A stretch of 64,000 bases of DNA, from NCBI GenBank assembly GCA_020809425.1, contig JAGGDC010000002.1, positions 124,001-188,000 of the forward strand, given 5' to 3'. The notes below the pieces were generated by a model that saw nothing but the letters and a program-made list of their open reading frames with translations, ran no database searches and was not told where the DNA came from. The stretch is from Candidatus Synoicihabitans palmerolidicus (GTDB lineage: Bacteria > Verrucomicrobiota > Verrucomicrobiia > Opitutales > Opitutaceae). This document shows, piece after piece, positions 11,739 through 21,155 of this stretch. The first letter of the stretch is position 1. The number at the start of each line of letters is the position of its first letter. Position numbers and translations under genes: made by a program.

Positions 11739-13168
11739 TTAACGTGGGCCGAATTTTCGTTCGTAGGCGCTTTGGATGCGCGTGACCTGATCGGCGTCGA
11801 TGCGGGGTTGCATCATCCCTTTGCCGAGCCATTCGTCGGCCGCCGCCCGATCGCCCGTGTCGATGGAATGCAAGGCCATGATGCCGAGCATGGAGGGGTG
11901 GGCGGGGTCGAAGACGAGGGCCTGTTGTAGTACCGCGATTCCTTCGGCCATGCGGTTTTGCTCGAGCAACAGCATGCCCAATTCCAAATATGCCCGCGCT
12001 TCGTTGGGCCGCAATCTGATGGAGGTACGGAATTCGCCGATGGCGGCCCCCACGTTTTTTGCGGCGCGGAATTTGCGGACTTTCATGAGGTGCAAACCAG
12101 GGGAGTCGGGGCAGGCGGTGAGGCCTTCCTCCAAGATGCGGTCGGCTTCGATGTTGTTTCCCAGTTGGGCGTGTAGACCGGAGAGCTGAGCCCAGCCATC
12201 GGCGAATTGGGGGTCCAGTTGCGTGCAACGGAGGTAGAGTTCCATCGCCCAGGGAACATTGCGCTGCTGGGCCATGAGATTGGCCAACTGGAAGTGAGCG
12301 GATAAGTCCTGAGGCGCGACCGCGATGGCACGCTCCAACCAGACGACAGCGGTAGTGGAATCACCACTACGAGCCTTGGTGCAGGCCTCGAGAGCGAGCC
12401 GGAACGGGTCGTAACAGTCGGCCATGAGTTCGTCCAACCAGGGGTCGGGCGGATCGCGATAGGCACCGGAAGCTTCGGCGCGTCCGCGGATGGCGGCAGC
12501 GCGATCGTCGAGACCCAGGCGTTCGTAGAGGGTCACGATGAGATCGTAGCCGAGGGTGTAGTTGGTGAGTGCAACGATGCGTTCGAGGCGGGGGCGGGCG
12601 TCCCGGTAGTTCTCATCCTCAAATTCGATGCGGGCGAGTCCGAGCAGGGCCCATGCGTTGTCGCGATCTTGAGCGAGAGCGTCGCGGTAAGCGGTGATCG
12701 CCGCGTCACGTTGATTCGTCTTTAATAACAAATCGACGAGGCGCAGGCGGGCGGGGACGTAGGTCGGATCCAGGGCGATGACTTGCTGCCACAAATTGAG
12801 GGCGGAGGCTGCCTGACCGAACCCCGCGAGAATGCTGGCGTGCAAGTGCGGCCACCGGGCTTCATCGGGTTGGATGGAAGCGAGCCCGGTATAACAGACC
12901 ATGGCGGTTTCAAGGTATCCGTTAGAGTGATACAGTCGGCCGAGTTCAGCGAAGGCGTCCAATGGGGCGCCACGAGAAATCGCGGCGGCGGCATCGGTCG
13001 CAATGCGATCGCGCAAGGCGGCAGAGGCGTCGGTGGAGGGGGGACGGGCGGCAGGACCGCAATGACTTGATTGCGTTGGTCACCGGAGCGATGCCATAGT
13101 CACCCCGCGCCAGCGACGGCGATACCCGCGAGGATCAGAATCGAAAGCAGGAGTGGTTTGGATTTCAT
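11739..13168 (-). pseudogene. TPR-repeat protein with N-terminal signal/anchor (frameshifted)
   Basis: The long open part (13016-11739, TTG-initiated if read alone) is a chain of tetratricopeptide repeats, with motifs such as AELGRLYHSNGYLETAMVCY, ALLGLARIEFEDENYRDA, HFQLANLMAQQRNVPWAMEL and AYLELGMLLLEQNRMAEGI. The true start is probably ATG at 13168, which encodes a hydrophobic signal (KSKPLLLSILILAGIAVAGA). Two shifts separate it from the repeats, one in the GGGG tract near 13104 and one in the CCCCCC tract near 13045, where a proline-rich linker (VLPPVPPPP) is split. The gene follows the FG-GAP lipoprotein gene after about 9 bases, so they form one minus-strand operon. TPR proteins scaffold protein assemblies; no specific partner can be named. 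Confidence 0.75.
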
Positions 13169-13177
13169 GACGAGAGG

Positions 13178-14489
13178 TTAGCGCTGCCACCACACAAGGA
13201 TACGGCTCATCTGGTCGAAGGGAGGGTAGATATAAAAGCCACCAGTCACGAGTGAGGGGAGTCCACTGGAATCGACCGTGCCGGTATCAAGTGTGATGAG
13301 ATCCTTGGGGGCGCGAGCGAGGATGTGAGCGGTGAAGTGCGGCCGGCCATCGTTGCGGAACCAAACAAGCGAGACGACTTGGCGGTTTTGGTTGTTCCAG
13401 TCAGAATAGGCGGCGGAAGCGACCACGTCCATGGCACCATCGTAATCAAGATCGACCCCGATGGGACTGTAGGCGCCGGGCCAGTCGCCAATGCGATGGT
13501 AACGGAATCCGCCGTTGCCGGTGTTCTCGAGCCACTGCACTCCATGCCAAGGTCGAGGCCCGGGGGGGGGGTGGGACCGAAGCCGTCACCATTGGAGTAA
13601 ATGATGTCGGGTCGGCCATCCTGATTAAGATCGCTCATACTGATGCCGCTGCTCCCGTAGTCCTCGTTGGTGGAGCCCCAGATACGCCGGGTGGTGAAGC
13701 CGCCTTGGCCGTCGTTGGGGAAGAAGTAGATTTCCTCCCATTGCAGGGAGAGCAGCGCAACGATATCGGGGGGGTGCGGTCACCGTTGAAGTTCGCGATT
13801 AGGACATTGATGGATCCGGAGAGGTCGAGCAGGACGTGGCATTGAAAGTCCCAAGGGCTCGGGCCGATGTTTTCGAGCCAAGCCACTTCCCCCTGATCGT
13901 AGCCAAATTGCGCGAGAGCCAAGTCGAGGCGCCCGTCGCCGTTCAAGTCGGCGGCGCGCATATCGACGATCCGGGTGGTATTCTCGAGGATGGCGTGGGC
14001 GGTGAAGTGCTGTCGGCCGTCGTTTTCGAGGATAAAGGCAGTGCCAATGCGATCATTGTTGGGAAATACCACCGCCATACTGAAAACGAGCAGATCCAGG
14101 TCGCCGTCCTGATCCATGTCGGCAGGCTCGACGTGAACCGGACCGCTCATGTTGGCAGCGAGCAGCGCTTCGGGAGCAAACTGGCCGGGGGATGTTTGGC
14201 GAATCCAGCGGACCTCATTGGCCGCGGCTTCGCAGAAAACCATGTCATCGAGCCCATCCTGATCGAGATCGATCGTACGGACGTGGGCGATCCAAGGCTG
14301 CAATTCGTCCAGCGTGCCCAATTCCTGCGCCTAGAACAAAGTGGTGGCTTCGAGCGGCGTGGCGGATGAGGAGGCAGGCGCGGTTGTGCGGCGGGGTGGC
14401 GGTTTATTGCACCCCGGCAACCCAAACCCGAATACTACCACGACGACGAGCGCGGCGCAGGATCGGGTGACGGGCGGGAAAAGAGGCAT
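13178..14489 (-). pseudogene. FG-GAP/VCBS repeat lipoprotein (degraded)
   Basis: ATG 14489 gives a lipoprotein signal ending LPGC with the lipidated Cys at residue 27. FG-GAP blades with calcium loops follow (DLDQDGLDDMV, DMDQDGDLDLL, DLNGDGRLDLA, DLNQDGRPDII, DLDYDGAMDVV), so this is a beta-propeller tethered to a membrane. Lesions are an in-frame TAG at 14331-14333 between signal and propeller, a frameshift near 13772 (GGGGGG) and another at the G10 tract 13562-13571. Repaired length is about 435 residues. It is the first gene of a minus-strand pair with the TPR gene and lies next to the plus-strand FG-GAP operon, suggesting a shared surface function that has been lost. Confidence 0.75.
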
Positions 14490-15025
14490 GAGGCAGGGTT
14501 CTAAGGATGACCGGCAGAGGAATCGGGAGGCAAGGAGTCCTCCCAGAGTGCTAGTCGAGACAAGGCGCGGCGCAACCTGCCAATGCAGCCATTAGCCGGG
14601 GAGAAGCAAAAACGGGCGATGTTAATGTCTCGGATAAGGGAGAGTGGTGGGTGGCACGGCAGAACAAATTGAACCGAAACCAGCGGGAAGCGGTGGTTTT
14701 AGCACGACGGCTGGGGATTGGCATCCCGCGAGCTTCGGCGCCGAAAGTAATGAATTTGAAATGGATACCGAAGGAGCCGGCCGGTTCTCCGTGCAAAGGC
14801 ATGAACCCCGAATGGCAAGTAGCGATGACGGGATCCTCGGCGAAGCCAAGTTCTTCGCTCCTGAAGGGGCGGAAATTGAGCGTTTCGGTGACGAGGAGAT
14901 GCTATTGTTAGATTTTGGTGATAGCCGAGCTGGAGACGGACTTTTCTCCAAAAGCGTCTTGCAGGGCTTCGGGCGGTTACCGATGCTGACGCGCATTTTT
15001 CCTTAGCCGACCGCATATTTGAGAC
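14490..15025. other. Upstream region of the nuo operon
   Basis: Open frames exist on both strands (14644-15006 plus, 14551-14802 minus), but none has recognisable domains, and I could not match any to NuoA. The region should hold the promoter of the nuo operon; no standard -35/-10 pair stands out. The leader immediately before nuoB has only a weak purine-rich stretch (TTTGAGAC) ahead of the ATG. Confidence 0.35.
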
Positions 15026-15532
15026 ATGGTATCGCCCAACACAGACTTAGCTTACGACAGTAAAATCGAAGGAGACATCATTGTATCCCGGTTGGACTCT
15101 GTCGTTAACTGGATCCGCACCAACTCCATGTGGCCGATGCCGATGGGCCTCGCCTGTTGTGCCATTGAGCTCATGAGCTCGGCAGGGGCCCGCTTCGATA
15201 TCTCCCGTTTCGGCGCCGAAGTCATGCGGTTCTCACCCCGCCAGTCGGATTGCATGATCGTGGCCGGCACCGTGACCTATAAAATGGCCCCGCATTTGCG
15301 TCGCATCTACGATCAGATGGCGGAACCAAAGTGGGTGATTGCCATGGGGGCGTGTGCCTCCTCCGGCGGAATGTATCGCAGTTACGCGACCTTACAGGGA
15401 GTTGATCGCATTGTGCCGGTCGACGTTTACGTCAGCGGATGCCCTCCTCGGCCCGAGGCTCTGCTCGATGCGTTGATCAAGCTTCAGAACAAGGTGAAAC
15501 GCACGCCTTCCTTCAAGAACCTGACCGCCTGA
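15026..15532 (+). CDS. nuoB: NADH-quinone oxidoreductase subunit B
   Basis: NuoB carries iron-sulfur cluster N2, the last electron carrier before quinone, at the junction of the peripheral and membrane arms of complex I. The 168-residue protein has the tandem-Cys motif GLACCAIE (Cys44, Cys45) and the further ligands Cys110 ([11 protein letters not shown]) and Cys139 ([11 protein letters not shown]), as in the family. It is intact and of normal length. It is the first recognised gene of the operon; the usual nuoA is not found upstream. Start at ATG 15026 chosen because the first conserved residues begin soon after it. Confidence 0.95.
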   Translation: MVSPNTDLAYDSKIEGDIIVSRLDSVVNWIRTNSMWPMPMGLACCAIELMSSAGARFDISRFGAEVMRFSPRQSDCMIVAGTVTYKMAPHLRRIYDQMAEPKWVIAMGACASSGGMYRSYATLQGVDRIVPVDVYVSGCPPRPEALLDALIKLQNKVKRTPSFKNLTA

Positions 15533-15557
15533 GGTCCGACGCCCTTTATACTCGACC

Positions 15558-16193
15558 ATGACCGCGATCGCCTCTGACGCCGACGTCACAGCCTCCCTCC
15601 AGGCCAAATTCCCGGCTGCCACTCTGCGACCTTCCGTGGACCATCCGGCGGTGAACGTCCCTATGGGCGAAGTCATCGCGGTATTACAATGGCTGCGGGA
15701 CGAACAGGGATTTGATTATTGCGTCGATGTGACGGCGATCGACTGGGCGGAAGACGTGTCTCCCCGATTTACGGCGGTATGGCATGCCTATTCCACCACA
15801 GGTCACCGCTACGTGAGAGTGGCGGCGGATTGCACCGATGACGAAAACCCGAGTGTGCCCACGGCGACCGGTCTATGGGCGGCGGCCGATTGGCATGAAA
15901 GAGAGACTTTTGACCTGATGGGGATCCACTTCGAGGGTCATCCGGACCTGCGTCGTATCCTGATGTGGGACGGTTATCCTCATCATCCCCTGCGCAAAGA
16001 TTTCCCGTTGGCGGGGATTGAGACTGAGTTACCCGACATCGAGGTCGCCGAAGAAACGCAAGCCAAGGTCATCGCCGCGCCGATGGCAGGGGGACCGTTC
16101 GTGGCGTCGAGCAAAGGTGAGGTGAACATGACTGACGCCGAGCCCCGGGCCAAGGACGAGAGCTGGAATGAGCAAACGCCGAAACCAGAATAA
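15558..16193 (+). CDS. nuoC: NADH-quinone oxidoreductase subunit C
   Basis: This is the 30-kDa-type subunit of the complex I connecting module, without its own cofactor. The 211-residue protein contains the family signature HERETFDLMGI from residue 113, followed by HPDLRRILMWDGYPHHPLRK. It is a separate protein, not fused to NuoD as in E. coli. The C-terminal ~45 residues after the signature are acidic and less conserved. It lies 25 bases after nuoB and 21 before nuoD, and is intact. Confidence 0.95.
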   Translation: MTAIASDADVTASLQAKFPAATLRPSVDHPAVNVPMGEVIAVLQWLRDEQGFDYCVDVTAIDWAEDVSPRFTAVWHAYSTTGHRYVRVAADCTDDENPSVPTATGLWAAADWHERETFDLMGIHFEGHPDLRRILMWDGYPHHPLRKDFPLAGIETELPDIEVAEETQAKVIAAPMAGGPFVASSKGEVNMTDAEPRAKDESWNEQTPKPE

Positions 16194-16214
16194 CCCGCTG
16201 ACCGTACTTTACTG

Positions 16215-17450
16215 ATGGCTACCGAATTTACCGTCCCTGACGTCGCTGCGAAGACCGCGGCGGCCGCCAACCAGGAGTTCGAAACGGAGAAGATGTCCCT
16301 CGCGATGGGACCGTCCCACCCCTCGACCCACGGCGTATTGCGTCTGCAACTCGAACTCGATGGTGAGACGGTGACGCATTGTGCTCCCGTGTTAGGTTAC
16401 CTGCACCGGGGCGACGAAAAGATCGCAGAGAACATGACCTACAACCAATTCGTGCCATACACGGATCGGTTGGATTACCTCGCACCACTGGCCAGCAACG
16501 CTGCCTACGCGGCGGCGGTGGAAAAACTGGCGAATCTCGAAGTGCCGGCACGAGTGCAGGCCATTCGGGTGATCACTTCCGAGATGGCTCGGGTCTCTTC
16601 CCATCTCATGGGACTCGGCGCCTACGGCATCGACGTGGGGGCGTGGTCAGTGTTTTTCTACTGTTTCACCGAGCGCGAGAAACTCTACACCCTTTTCGAG
16701 GAGTTGACTGGAGCGCGTTTCACTACGAGTTACAGCCGAATCGGTGGCGTTTCACGCGATGTGCCCGAAGGCTGGACGGACAAGGTCGTGGCATTTTGTG
16801 ATCAGTTTTTACCGATCTTGGAAGAGATCCTCAAATTGCTCACTCGCAACAAGATCTTCATGGATCGCACGGTCGACGTGGGCACGATATCGGCGGCCGA
16901 TGCGATTAGTTACGGATTATCCGGACCGAATTTACGCGGTTCAGGAGTGAAGAGTGATTTGCGCAAGGATCGTCCTTACTGGGGTTACGAACAATACGAC
17001 TTTGAAGTGCCGGTGGGTTCGAAGGGAGATTGTTACGATCGATACCTTTGTCGGGGTGAGGAAATGCGGCAGTCGATTTCGATCATCACACAGGCTATCG
17101 CAATATTCCCAGCCGGTTCCTACTACGCCGAGGATGCGCGCCGTATTTTCGCGCCGAAGAAGGCGAAGATACTCAGTTCGATGGAAGAATTGATCAACAA
17201 CTTCATGATCGTGACGGAAGGCCCCCAGATGCCTGCCGGGGAGGCGTATTTTGAGGCCGAGAACCCCAAGGGCACGCTGGGATTCTTTATCGTCAGCAAA
17301 AGTGGCGGGGTGCCGTGGCGCATGAAGATTCGCGGTCCGTCCTTCTGCAACCTCTCCATTCTCCCTAAAGTCTGCCAAGATGAGTTGGTGTCCGATGTCG
17401 TTTCGATTCTCGGGTCCCTTGATTTCGTCATGGGCGAATGTGACCGGTAA
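16215..17450 (+). CDS. nuoD: NADH-quinone oxidoreductase subunit D
   Basis: This is the 49-kDa-type subunit, which forms the quinone-binding pocket with NuoB. The 411-residue protein has the GPSHPSTHG motif at residues 32-40, with the His that contacts quinone, the central segments RVSSHLMGLGAYGIDVGA and SYSRIGGVSRDVPEGW, and the typical C-terminal end SLDFVMGECDR. It is full length and intact. It is followed by the longest gap of the operon's first half, 121 bases with no gene, before nuoE. Confidence 0.95.
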   Translation: MATEFTVPDVAAKTAAAANQEFETEKMSLAMGPSHPSTHGVLRLQLELDGETVTHCAPVLGYLHRGDEKIAENMTYNQFVPYTDRLDYLAPLASNAAYAAAVEKLANLEVPARVQAIRVITSEMARVSSHLMGLGAYGIDVGAWSVFFYCFTEREKLYTLFEELTGARFTTSYSRIGGVSRDVPEGWTDKVVAFCDQFLPILEEILKLLTRNKIFMDRTVDVGTISAADAISYGLSGPNLRGSGVKSDLRKDRPYWGYEQYDFEVPVGSKGDCYDRYLCRGEEMRQSISIITQAIAIFPAGSYYAEDARRIFAPKKAKILSSMEELINNFMIVTEGPQMPAGEAYFEAENPKGTLGFFIVSKSGGVPWRMKIRGPSFCNLSILPKVCQDELVSDVVSILGSLDFVMGECDR

Positions 17451-17571
17451 AACCCTGAATTTTAGCCCACTGAACCTACGAGACACACCGAAATGTATAC
17501 TGCAGTAGATCCTTCTTCCGTGTTCTTCGCGGGTGCCATGAGCCCTTCCTCTTCCTGCTGATTCTGAATCG

Positions 17572-18060
17572 ATGAATTTGAAGCCTGAAACCTTGGCCCG
17601 TATTGACGAGGTCATCACCCATTACCCGGAGAAGCGTAGCGGTACGCTGCCGTTGCTGCACCTCATCCAGGAGGATGTTGGTCATATTTCCAATGAGGTC
17701 ATCGAGTGGATCGCGGACAAGCTCGAGCTCGAGCCGATCAATGTCTACGAGGTGGTGACTTTCTATCCGATGTTCCGGCGCGAGCCGATCGGTAAACGTC
17801 ACGTGAAGGTTTGCCGCACGTTGTCCTGCGCGCTCATGGGGGGGTACAAAACCTGCGCCAAGTTTGAGTCTGAATTCAACACCCACCTCGGTGAAGTTTC
17901 GCCCGACGGCGAAGTGACCATTGAGTTTGTCGAGTGCTTGGCCAGCTGCGGCACCGGACCAGTCGTGATGGTTGATGAGACCCTACACGAGAACGTCGAC
18001 GAGGCGAAAGCCAAGGCAATCAGCGATCAAATCAAGGCCGAGGCCGCCCAACGAGGATAA
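17572..18060 (+). CDS. nuoE: NADH-quinone oxidoreductase subunit E
   Basis: This 24-kDa-type subunit of the NADH dehydrogenase module holds the [2Fe-2S] cluster N1a. The thioredoxin-like domain has ligands Cys81 and Cys86 (CRTLSCALMGG) and Cys122 and Cys126 (ECLASCGTGP). The 162-residue length is normal and the gene is intact. NuoF starts 6 bases after the stop, consistent with tight co-expression of the N-module. Confidence 0.95.
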   Translation: MNLKPETLARIDEVITHYPEKRSGTLPLLHLIQEDVGHISNEVIEWIADKLELEPINVYEVVTFYPMFRREPIGKRHVKVCRTLSCALMGGYKTCAKFESEFNTHLGEVSPDGEVTIEFVECLASCGTGPVVMVDETLHENVDEAKAKAISDQIKAEAAQRG

Positions 18061-18065
18061 GCACC

Positions 18066-19415
18066 ATGTCCGCTCCAGCCGAAACTCGCATCATTTTTAA
18101 ACACATCGACGAAGAGGGTTATTCGAACGATATCACCTGTTACCAAAAGCACGGTGGTTACGAGATCCTCAAAAAGGCGGTGACCGCTAAACCCGAAGAC
18201 CTGCGCGACGAGGTCAAGAAGTCCGGCCTTCGCGGTCGGGGGGGGGCCGGTTTCTCTTGCGGACTCAAGTGGTCGTTTGTCGACCGCCGGAGTGGCAAGC
18301 CCATCTACCTGATCGTCAATGCAGACGAGTCCGAGCCGGGCACATTCAAGGATCGCTACATCATTCATCAAGATCCGCATCAGCTGATCGAGGGCACGAT
18401 GATCTCCTGTTTCGCGAACAACGTGAAACAAGCCTACATTTACATTCGAGGGGAGTTCCCGGAGGGGCCCCGTATCCTCGAGACGGCCATTCAGGAGGCT
18501 CGGGACGCCGACTTTGTGGGTAAGAATATTCTGGGTACAGACTACTCGTGTGACATTTTCGTGCATCGGGGCGCGGGGGCCTACATCTGTGGAGAAGAGA
18601 CCGGGCTGATTGAGTCGCTCGAGGGCAAGCGCGCCAACCCGCGGATCAAACCGCCCTACTTCCCGGCGGTGCTGGGGCTTTATCAATGTCCGACCATCGT
18701 GAACAATGTGGAGACACTTTGCCACGTGAAGCACATCCTGGACATGGGCGCGGATGAATACTTGAAGATAGGCACGCCCAACAATACTGGCACACGCATC
18801 CTGTGTGTATCCGGCCACGTGAAGAAGCCCGGTTACTACGAATTTGCCTGCGGCTCGGTAACCATGGGGCAGTTGCTCAACGATGTCTGTGGAGGACCGT
18901 TGGAAGGCCGTACCTTCAAGGCAGTGATTCCCGGAGGCTCATCCGCGAAGATCCTGCGCTTCGGCGAGAAATTCACCATCAAGAACAAAGATGGTTCGAC
19001 GAAAGAGCTCGCGGTGGAGGACATCCCCATGGATTTCGACACCCTCGCGGCCTGCGGCACGATGGGCGGCTCCGGCGGTGTCATCGTGATGGATGATTCG
19101 GTCAACATGGTCGACGCGTTGGCCAACATCAATGCCTTCTATGCTCACGAAAGCTGCGGCCAATGTACTCCTTGTCGCGAAGGCTCGTTGTGGATGAAGA
19201 AAATCTCCACTCGCATGGTGAAGGGCGATGCCCGTCCCGAAGACGGCGAGCTCATCAAGAATGTCGCCGATCAGATCGCAGGCCGCACGATTTGTGCGTT
19301 CGGCGAAGCCTGTTCGTGGCCCACCCAGAGTTTTGTCCTGAAGTTTGGCGACGAGTTTAAAGCTTACGCCGAAACCAAGAAATCCAAACCCACCGACTCT
19401 CTCGAATTGGTCTGA
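18066..19415 (+). CDS. nuoF: NADH-quinone oxidoreductase subunit F
   Basis: NuoF is the NADH- and FMN-binding 51-kDa-type subunit that also holds cluster N3. The 449-residue protein has the glycine-rich loop RGRGGAGFS (residues 56-64), the FMN segment GEETGLIESLEGKR, and cluster ligands Cys364, Cys367, Cys370 (SCGQCTPC) and Cys410 (TICAFGEA). The glycine loop is encoded by an uninterrupted G9 tract at about 18238-18246 that is in frame, a useful internal control for sequence quality. The gene is intact. Confidence 0.96.
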   Translation: MSAPAETRIIFKHIDEEGYSNDITCYQKHGGYEILKKAVTAKPEDLRDEVKKSGLRGRGGAGFSCGLKWSFVDRRSGKPIYLIVNADESEPGTFKDRYIIHQDPHQLIEGTMISCFANNVKQAYIYIRGEFPEGPRILETAIQEARDADFVGKNILGTDYSCDIFVHRGAGAYICGEETGLIESLEGKRANPRIKPPYFPAVLGLYQCPTIVNNVETLCHVKHILDMGADEYLKIGTPNNTGTRILCVSGHVKKPGYYEFACGSVTMGQLLNDVCGGPLEGRTFKAVIPGGSSAKILRFGEKFTIKNKDGSTKELAVEDIPMDFDTLAACGTMGGSGGVIVMDDSVNMVDALANINAFYAHESCGQCTPCREGSLWMKKISTRMVKGDARPEDGELIKNVADQIAGRTICAFGEACSWPTQSFVLKFGDEFKAYAETKKSKPTDSLELV

Positions 19416-19446
19416 TTTCCGTCCTCATCTTTTTCGACTTGCTGCA

Positions 19447-21144
19447 ATGATTCAGCCTGCCCAACCCGAGCTCGTCACCGTCACTATCGACGGCAAGGAG
19501 ATCGCCGTGCCCAAGGGTACGAACGTAATCGAGGCCGCCCGCCTGGCCGGCACGGATGTGCCGCACTATTGCTACCATCCGAAGCTGTCCGTCGCGGGCA
19601 ACTGTCGCATGTGTCTCATCGAGCTCGGTATGCCCATGGCCGATCGCGCGACGCATGAGCCGATCATGGATCCGGAGACCGGTAAGCAGAAGATCGGTTG
19701 GATTCCCCATCCTCAGATTGGTTGCGCCACCAACGTGGTCCCCGGCATGCAGGTGAAGACGCAGTCGCCGATGGTGAAAGAGTGCCGCGAAGGCGTGATG
19801 GAGTTTCTACTCATCAATCACCCGTTGGATTGCCCGATTTGCGACCAAGCCGGTGAGTGTAAGCTGCAAGAGCAAGCCACGGGATACGGCCGTGGGTACT
19901 CCCGCTTTATTGAGCAAAAGAACGTCAAGCCGAAGCGCGCTCAACTCGGTCCCCGGGTCACGCTCGACGATGAGCGCTGTGTGTTGTGCTCCCGTTGTAT
20001 CCGGTTCTGCCAAGAGGTGGCCAAGGATGATGTGCTAGGCTTTGTGGACCGTGGCAGTTACTCCACGCTGACCTGCTATCCAGGGAAGGAACTGAAGAAC
20101 AATTACTCGCTGAATACGGTGGATATCTGCCCGGTAGGCGCGCTGACTTCGACGGACTTCCGGTTCAAGATGCGCGTTTGGTTCCTGAAGCAGACCAACA
20201 GCATCGACACAGAGTCTTCGGTGGGAGCCAACACCGTGGTGTGGTCTCGTGAAGGCGTTATTTATCGCATCACGCCGCGACGGAATGACGAGGTGAACGA
20301 CACGTGGATGGCAGACAGCGGACGGATTCTCTACAAACAAGTGCAGGCGGACGACCGTTTGCATCAATCGACGGTGAAGGGGCAACCCGCGACGCTCGCA
20401 GCAGTCATCGCGGACGCGGCCAAACTCGCCAAAGCCGGCCATGTCGCGGTGGTGGGGTCGGGTCGCAGTTCGGTCGAAGAGCAATTTCTAACCAAGAGAC
20501 TCGCGACCACACTCGAGACTGAAACGTTCGTCGTAGGTCAGACCGGGGAAGGCGATGGGTTGCTCATCTCGGCGGATCGCAATCCCAATACGCGTGGCGC
20601 CTTGGTGACCGGTTTGGTCGCGGATGTGCCCACGGCGCAACTCGACGCCCTTGGTGCCGAGATCGATGCCGGTCGGGTCAAAACGATCATTAGCGTCGGC
20701 GAAGACCTCATTGCGGCAGGGCTCACCCCTGCACAACTGGACAAGGTTGCCCTCATCATTCTTTCGGCTCACGGCACCTCGACCACGGCGGTAGCGGATG
20801 TGGTGATTCCGACGCTCACGGTTTTTGAAAAGAACGGCACTTTCATCAATCAGCAGTTCCGCCTGCAGAAATTTGCCCAAGCCATTCCTGGCCTGACCAG
20901 TGCCAGCAATGACTTGGTGGTGCTCGACGAACTGATCGCGGCGGTGGGAGGAGAGGCTTCCGAGGGCGACATGAAATCTTTGTGGAAGTCGATGGGCGCT
21001 GAAATTCCGGTGTTCGCAAACATCACTTACGGCAATCTACCTGCCACGGGCCTCCTGCTCGACAGCTCGGCTTGGGACAATCTCAACTTTCCCGAGGGCG
21101 AAACCCTCCACTTCAAACCTGCGGCGGCGGAAGCCAGCGCCTGA
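19447..21144 (+). CDS. nuoG: NADH-quinone oxidoreductase subunit G (short form)
   Basis: NuoG carries several iron-sulfur clusters of the peripheral arm. Visible ligands are the [2Fe-2S] set Cys42, Cys53, Cys56 and Cys93; the His-Cys3 set His125, Cys129, Cys132, Cys138; and the [4Fe-4S] set Cys178, Cys181, Cys184 and Cys228. The open frame begins earlier (19345), but that part overlaps nuoF; ATG 19447 is 31 bases after the nuoF stop and starts the ferredoxin domain directly. At 565 residues it is much shorter than the E. coli protein (about 900): the molybdopterin-type C-terminal domain is reduced to about 300 residues. It is intact, so this is probably the normal form in the lineage. Confidence 0.95.
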   Translation: MIQPAQPELVTVTIDGKEIAVPKGTNVIEAARLAGTDVPHYCYHPKLSVAGNCRMCLIELGMPMADRATHEPIMDPETGKQKIGWIPHPQIGCATNVVPGMQVKTQSPMVKECREGVMEFLLINHPLDCPICDQAGECKLQEQATGYGRGYSRFIEQKNVKPKRAQLGPRVTLDDERCVLCSRCIRFCQEVAKDDVLGFVDRGSYSTLTCYPGKELKNNYSLNTVDICPVGALTSTDFRFKMRVWFLKQTNSIDTESSVGANTVVWSREGVIYRITPRRNDEVNDTWMADSGRILYKQVQADDRLHQSTVKGQPATLAAVIADAAKLAKAGHVAVVGSGRSSVEEQFLTKRLATTLETETFVVGQTGEGDGLLISADRNPNTRGALVTGLVADVPTAQLDALGAEIDAGRVKTIISVGEDLIAAGLTPAQLDKVALIILSAHGTSTTAVADVVIPTLTVFEKNGTFINQQFRLQKFAQAIPGLTSASNDLVVLDELIAAVGGEASEGDMKSLWKSMGAEIPVFANITYGNLPATGLLLDSSAWDNLNFPEGETLHFKPAAAEASA

Positions 21145-21155
21145 TCGCCTGAGCC

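Noticed and set aside
14644..15006. The open frame just upstream of nuoB as a missing nuoA
   Set aside because: Its product is charged, has no membrane helices and lacks the NuoA signature; only a chance resemblance of a few residues was seen.
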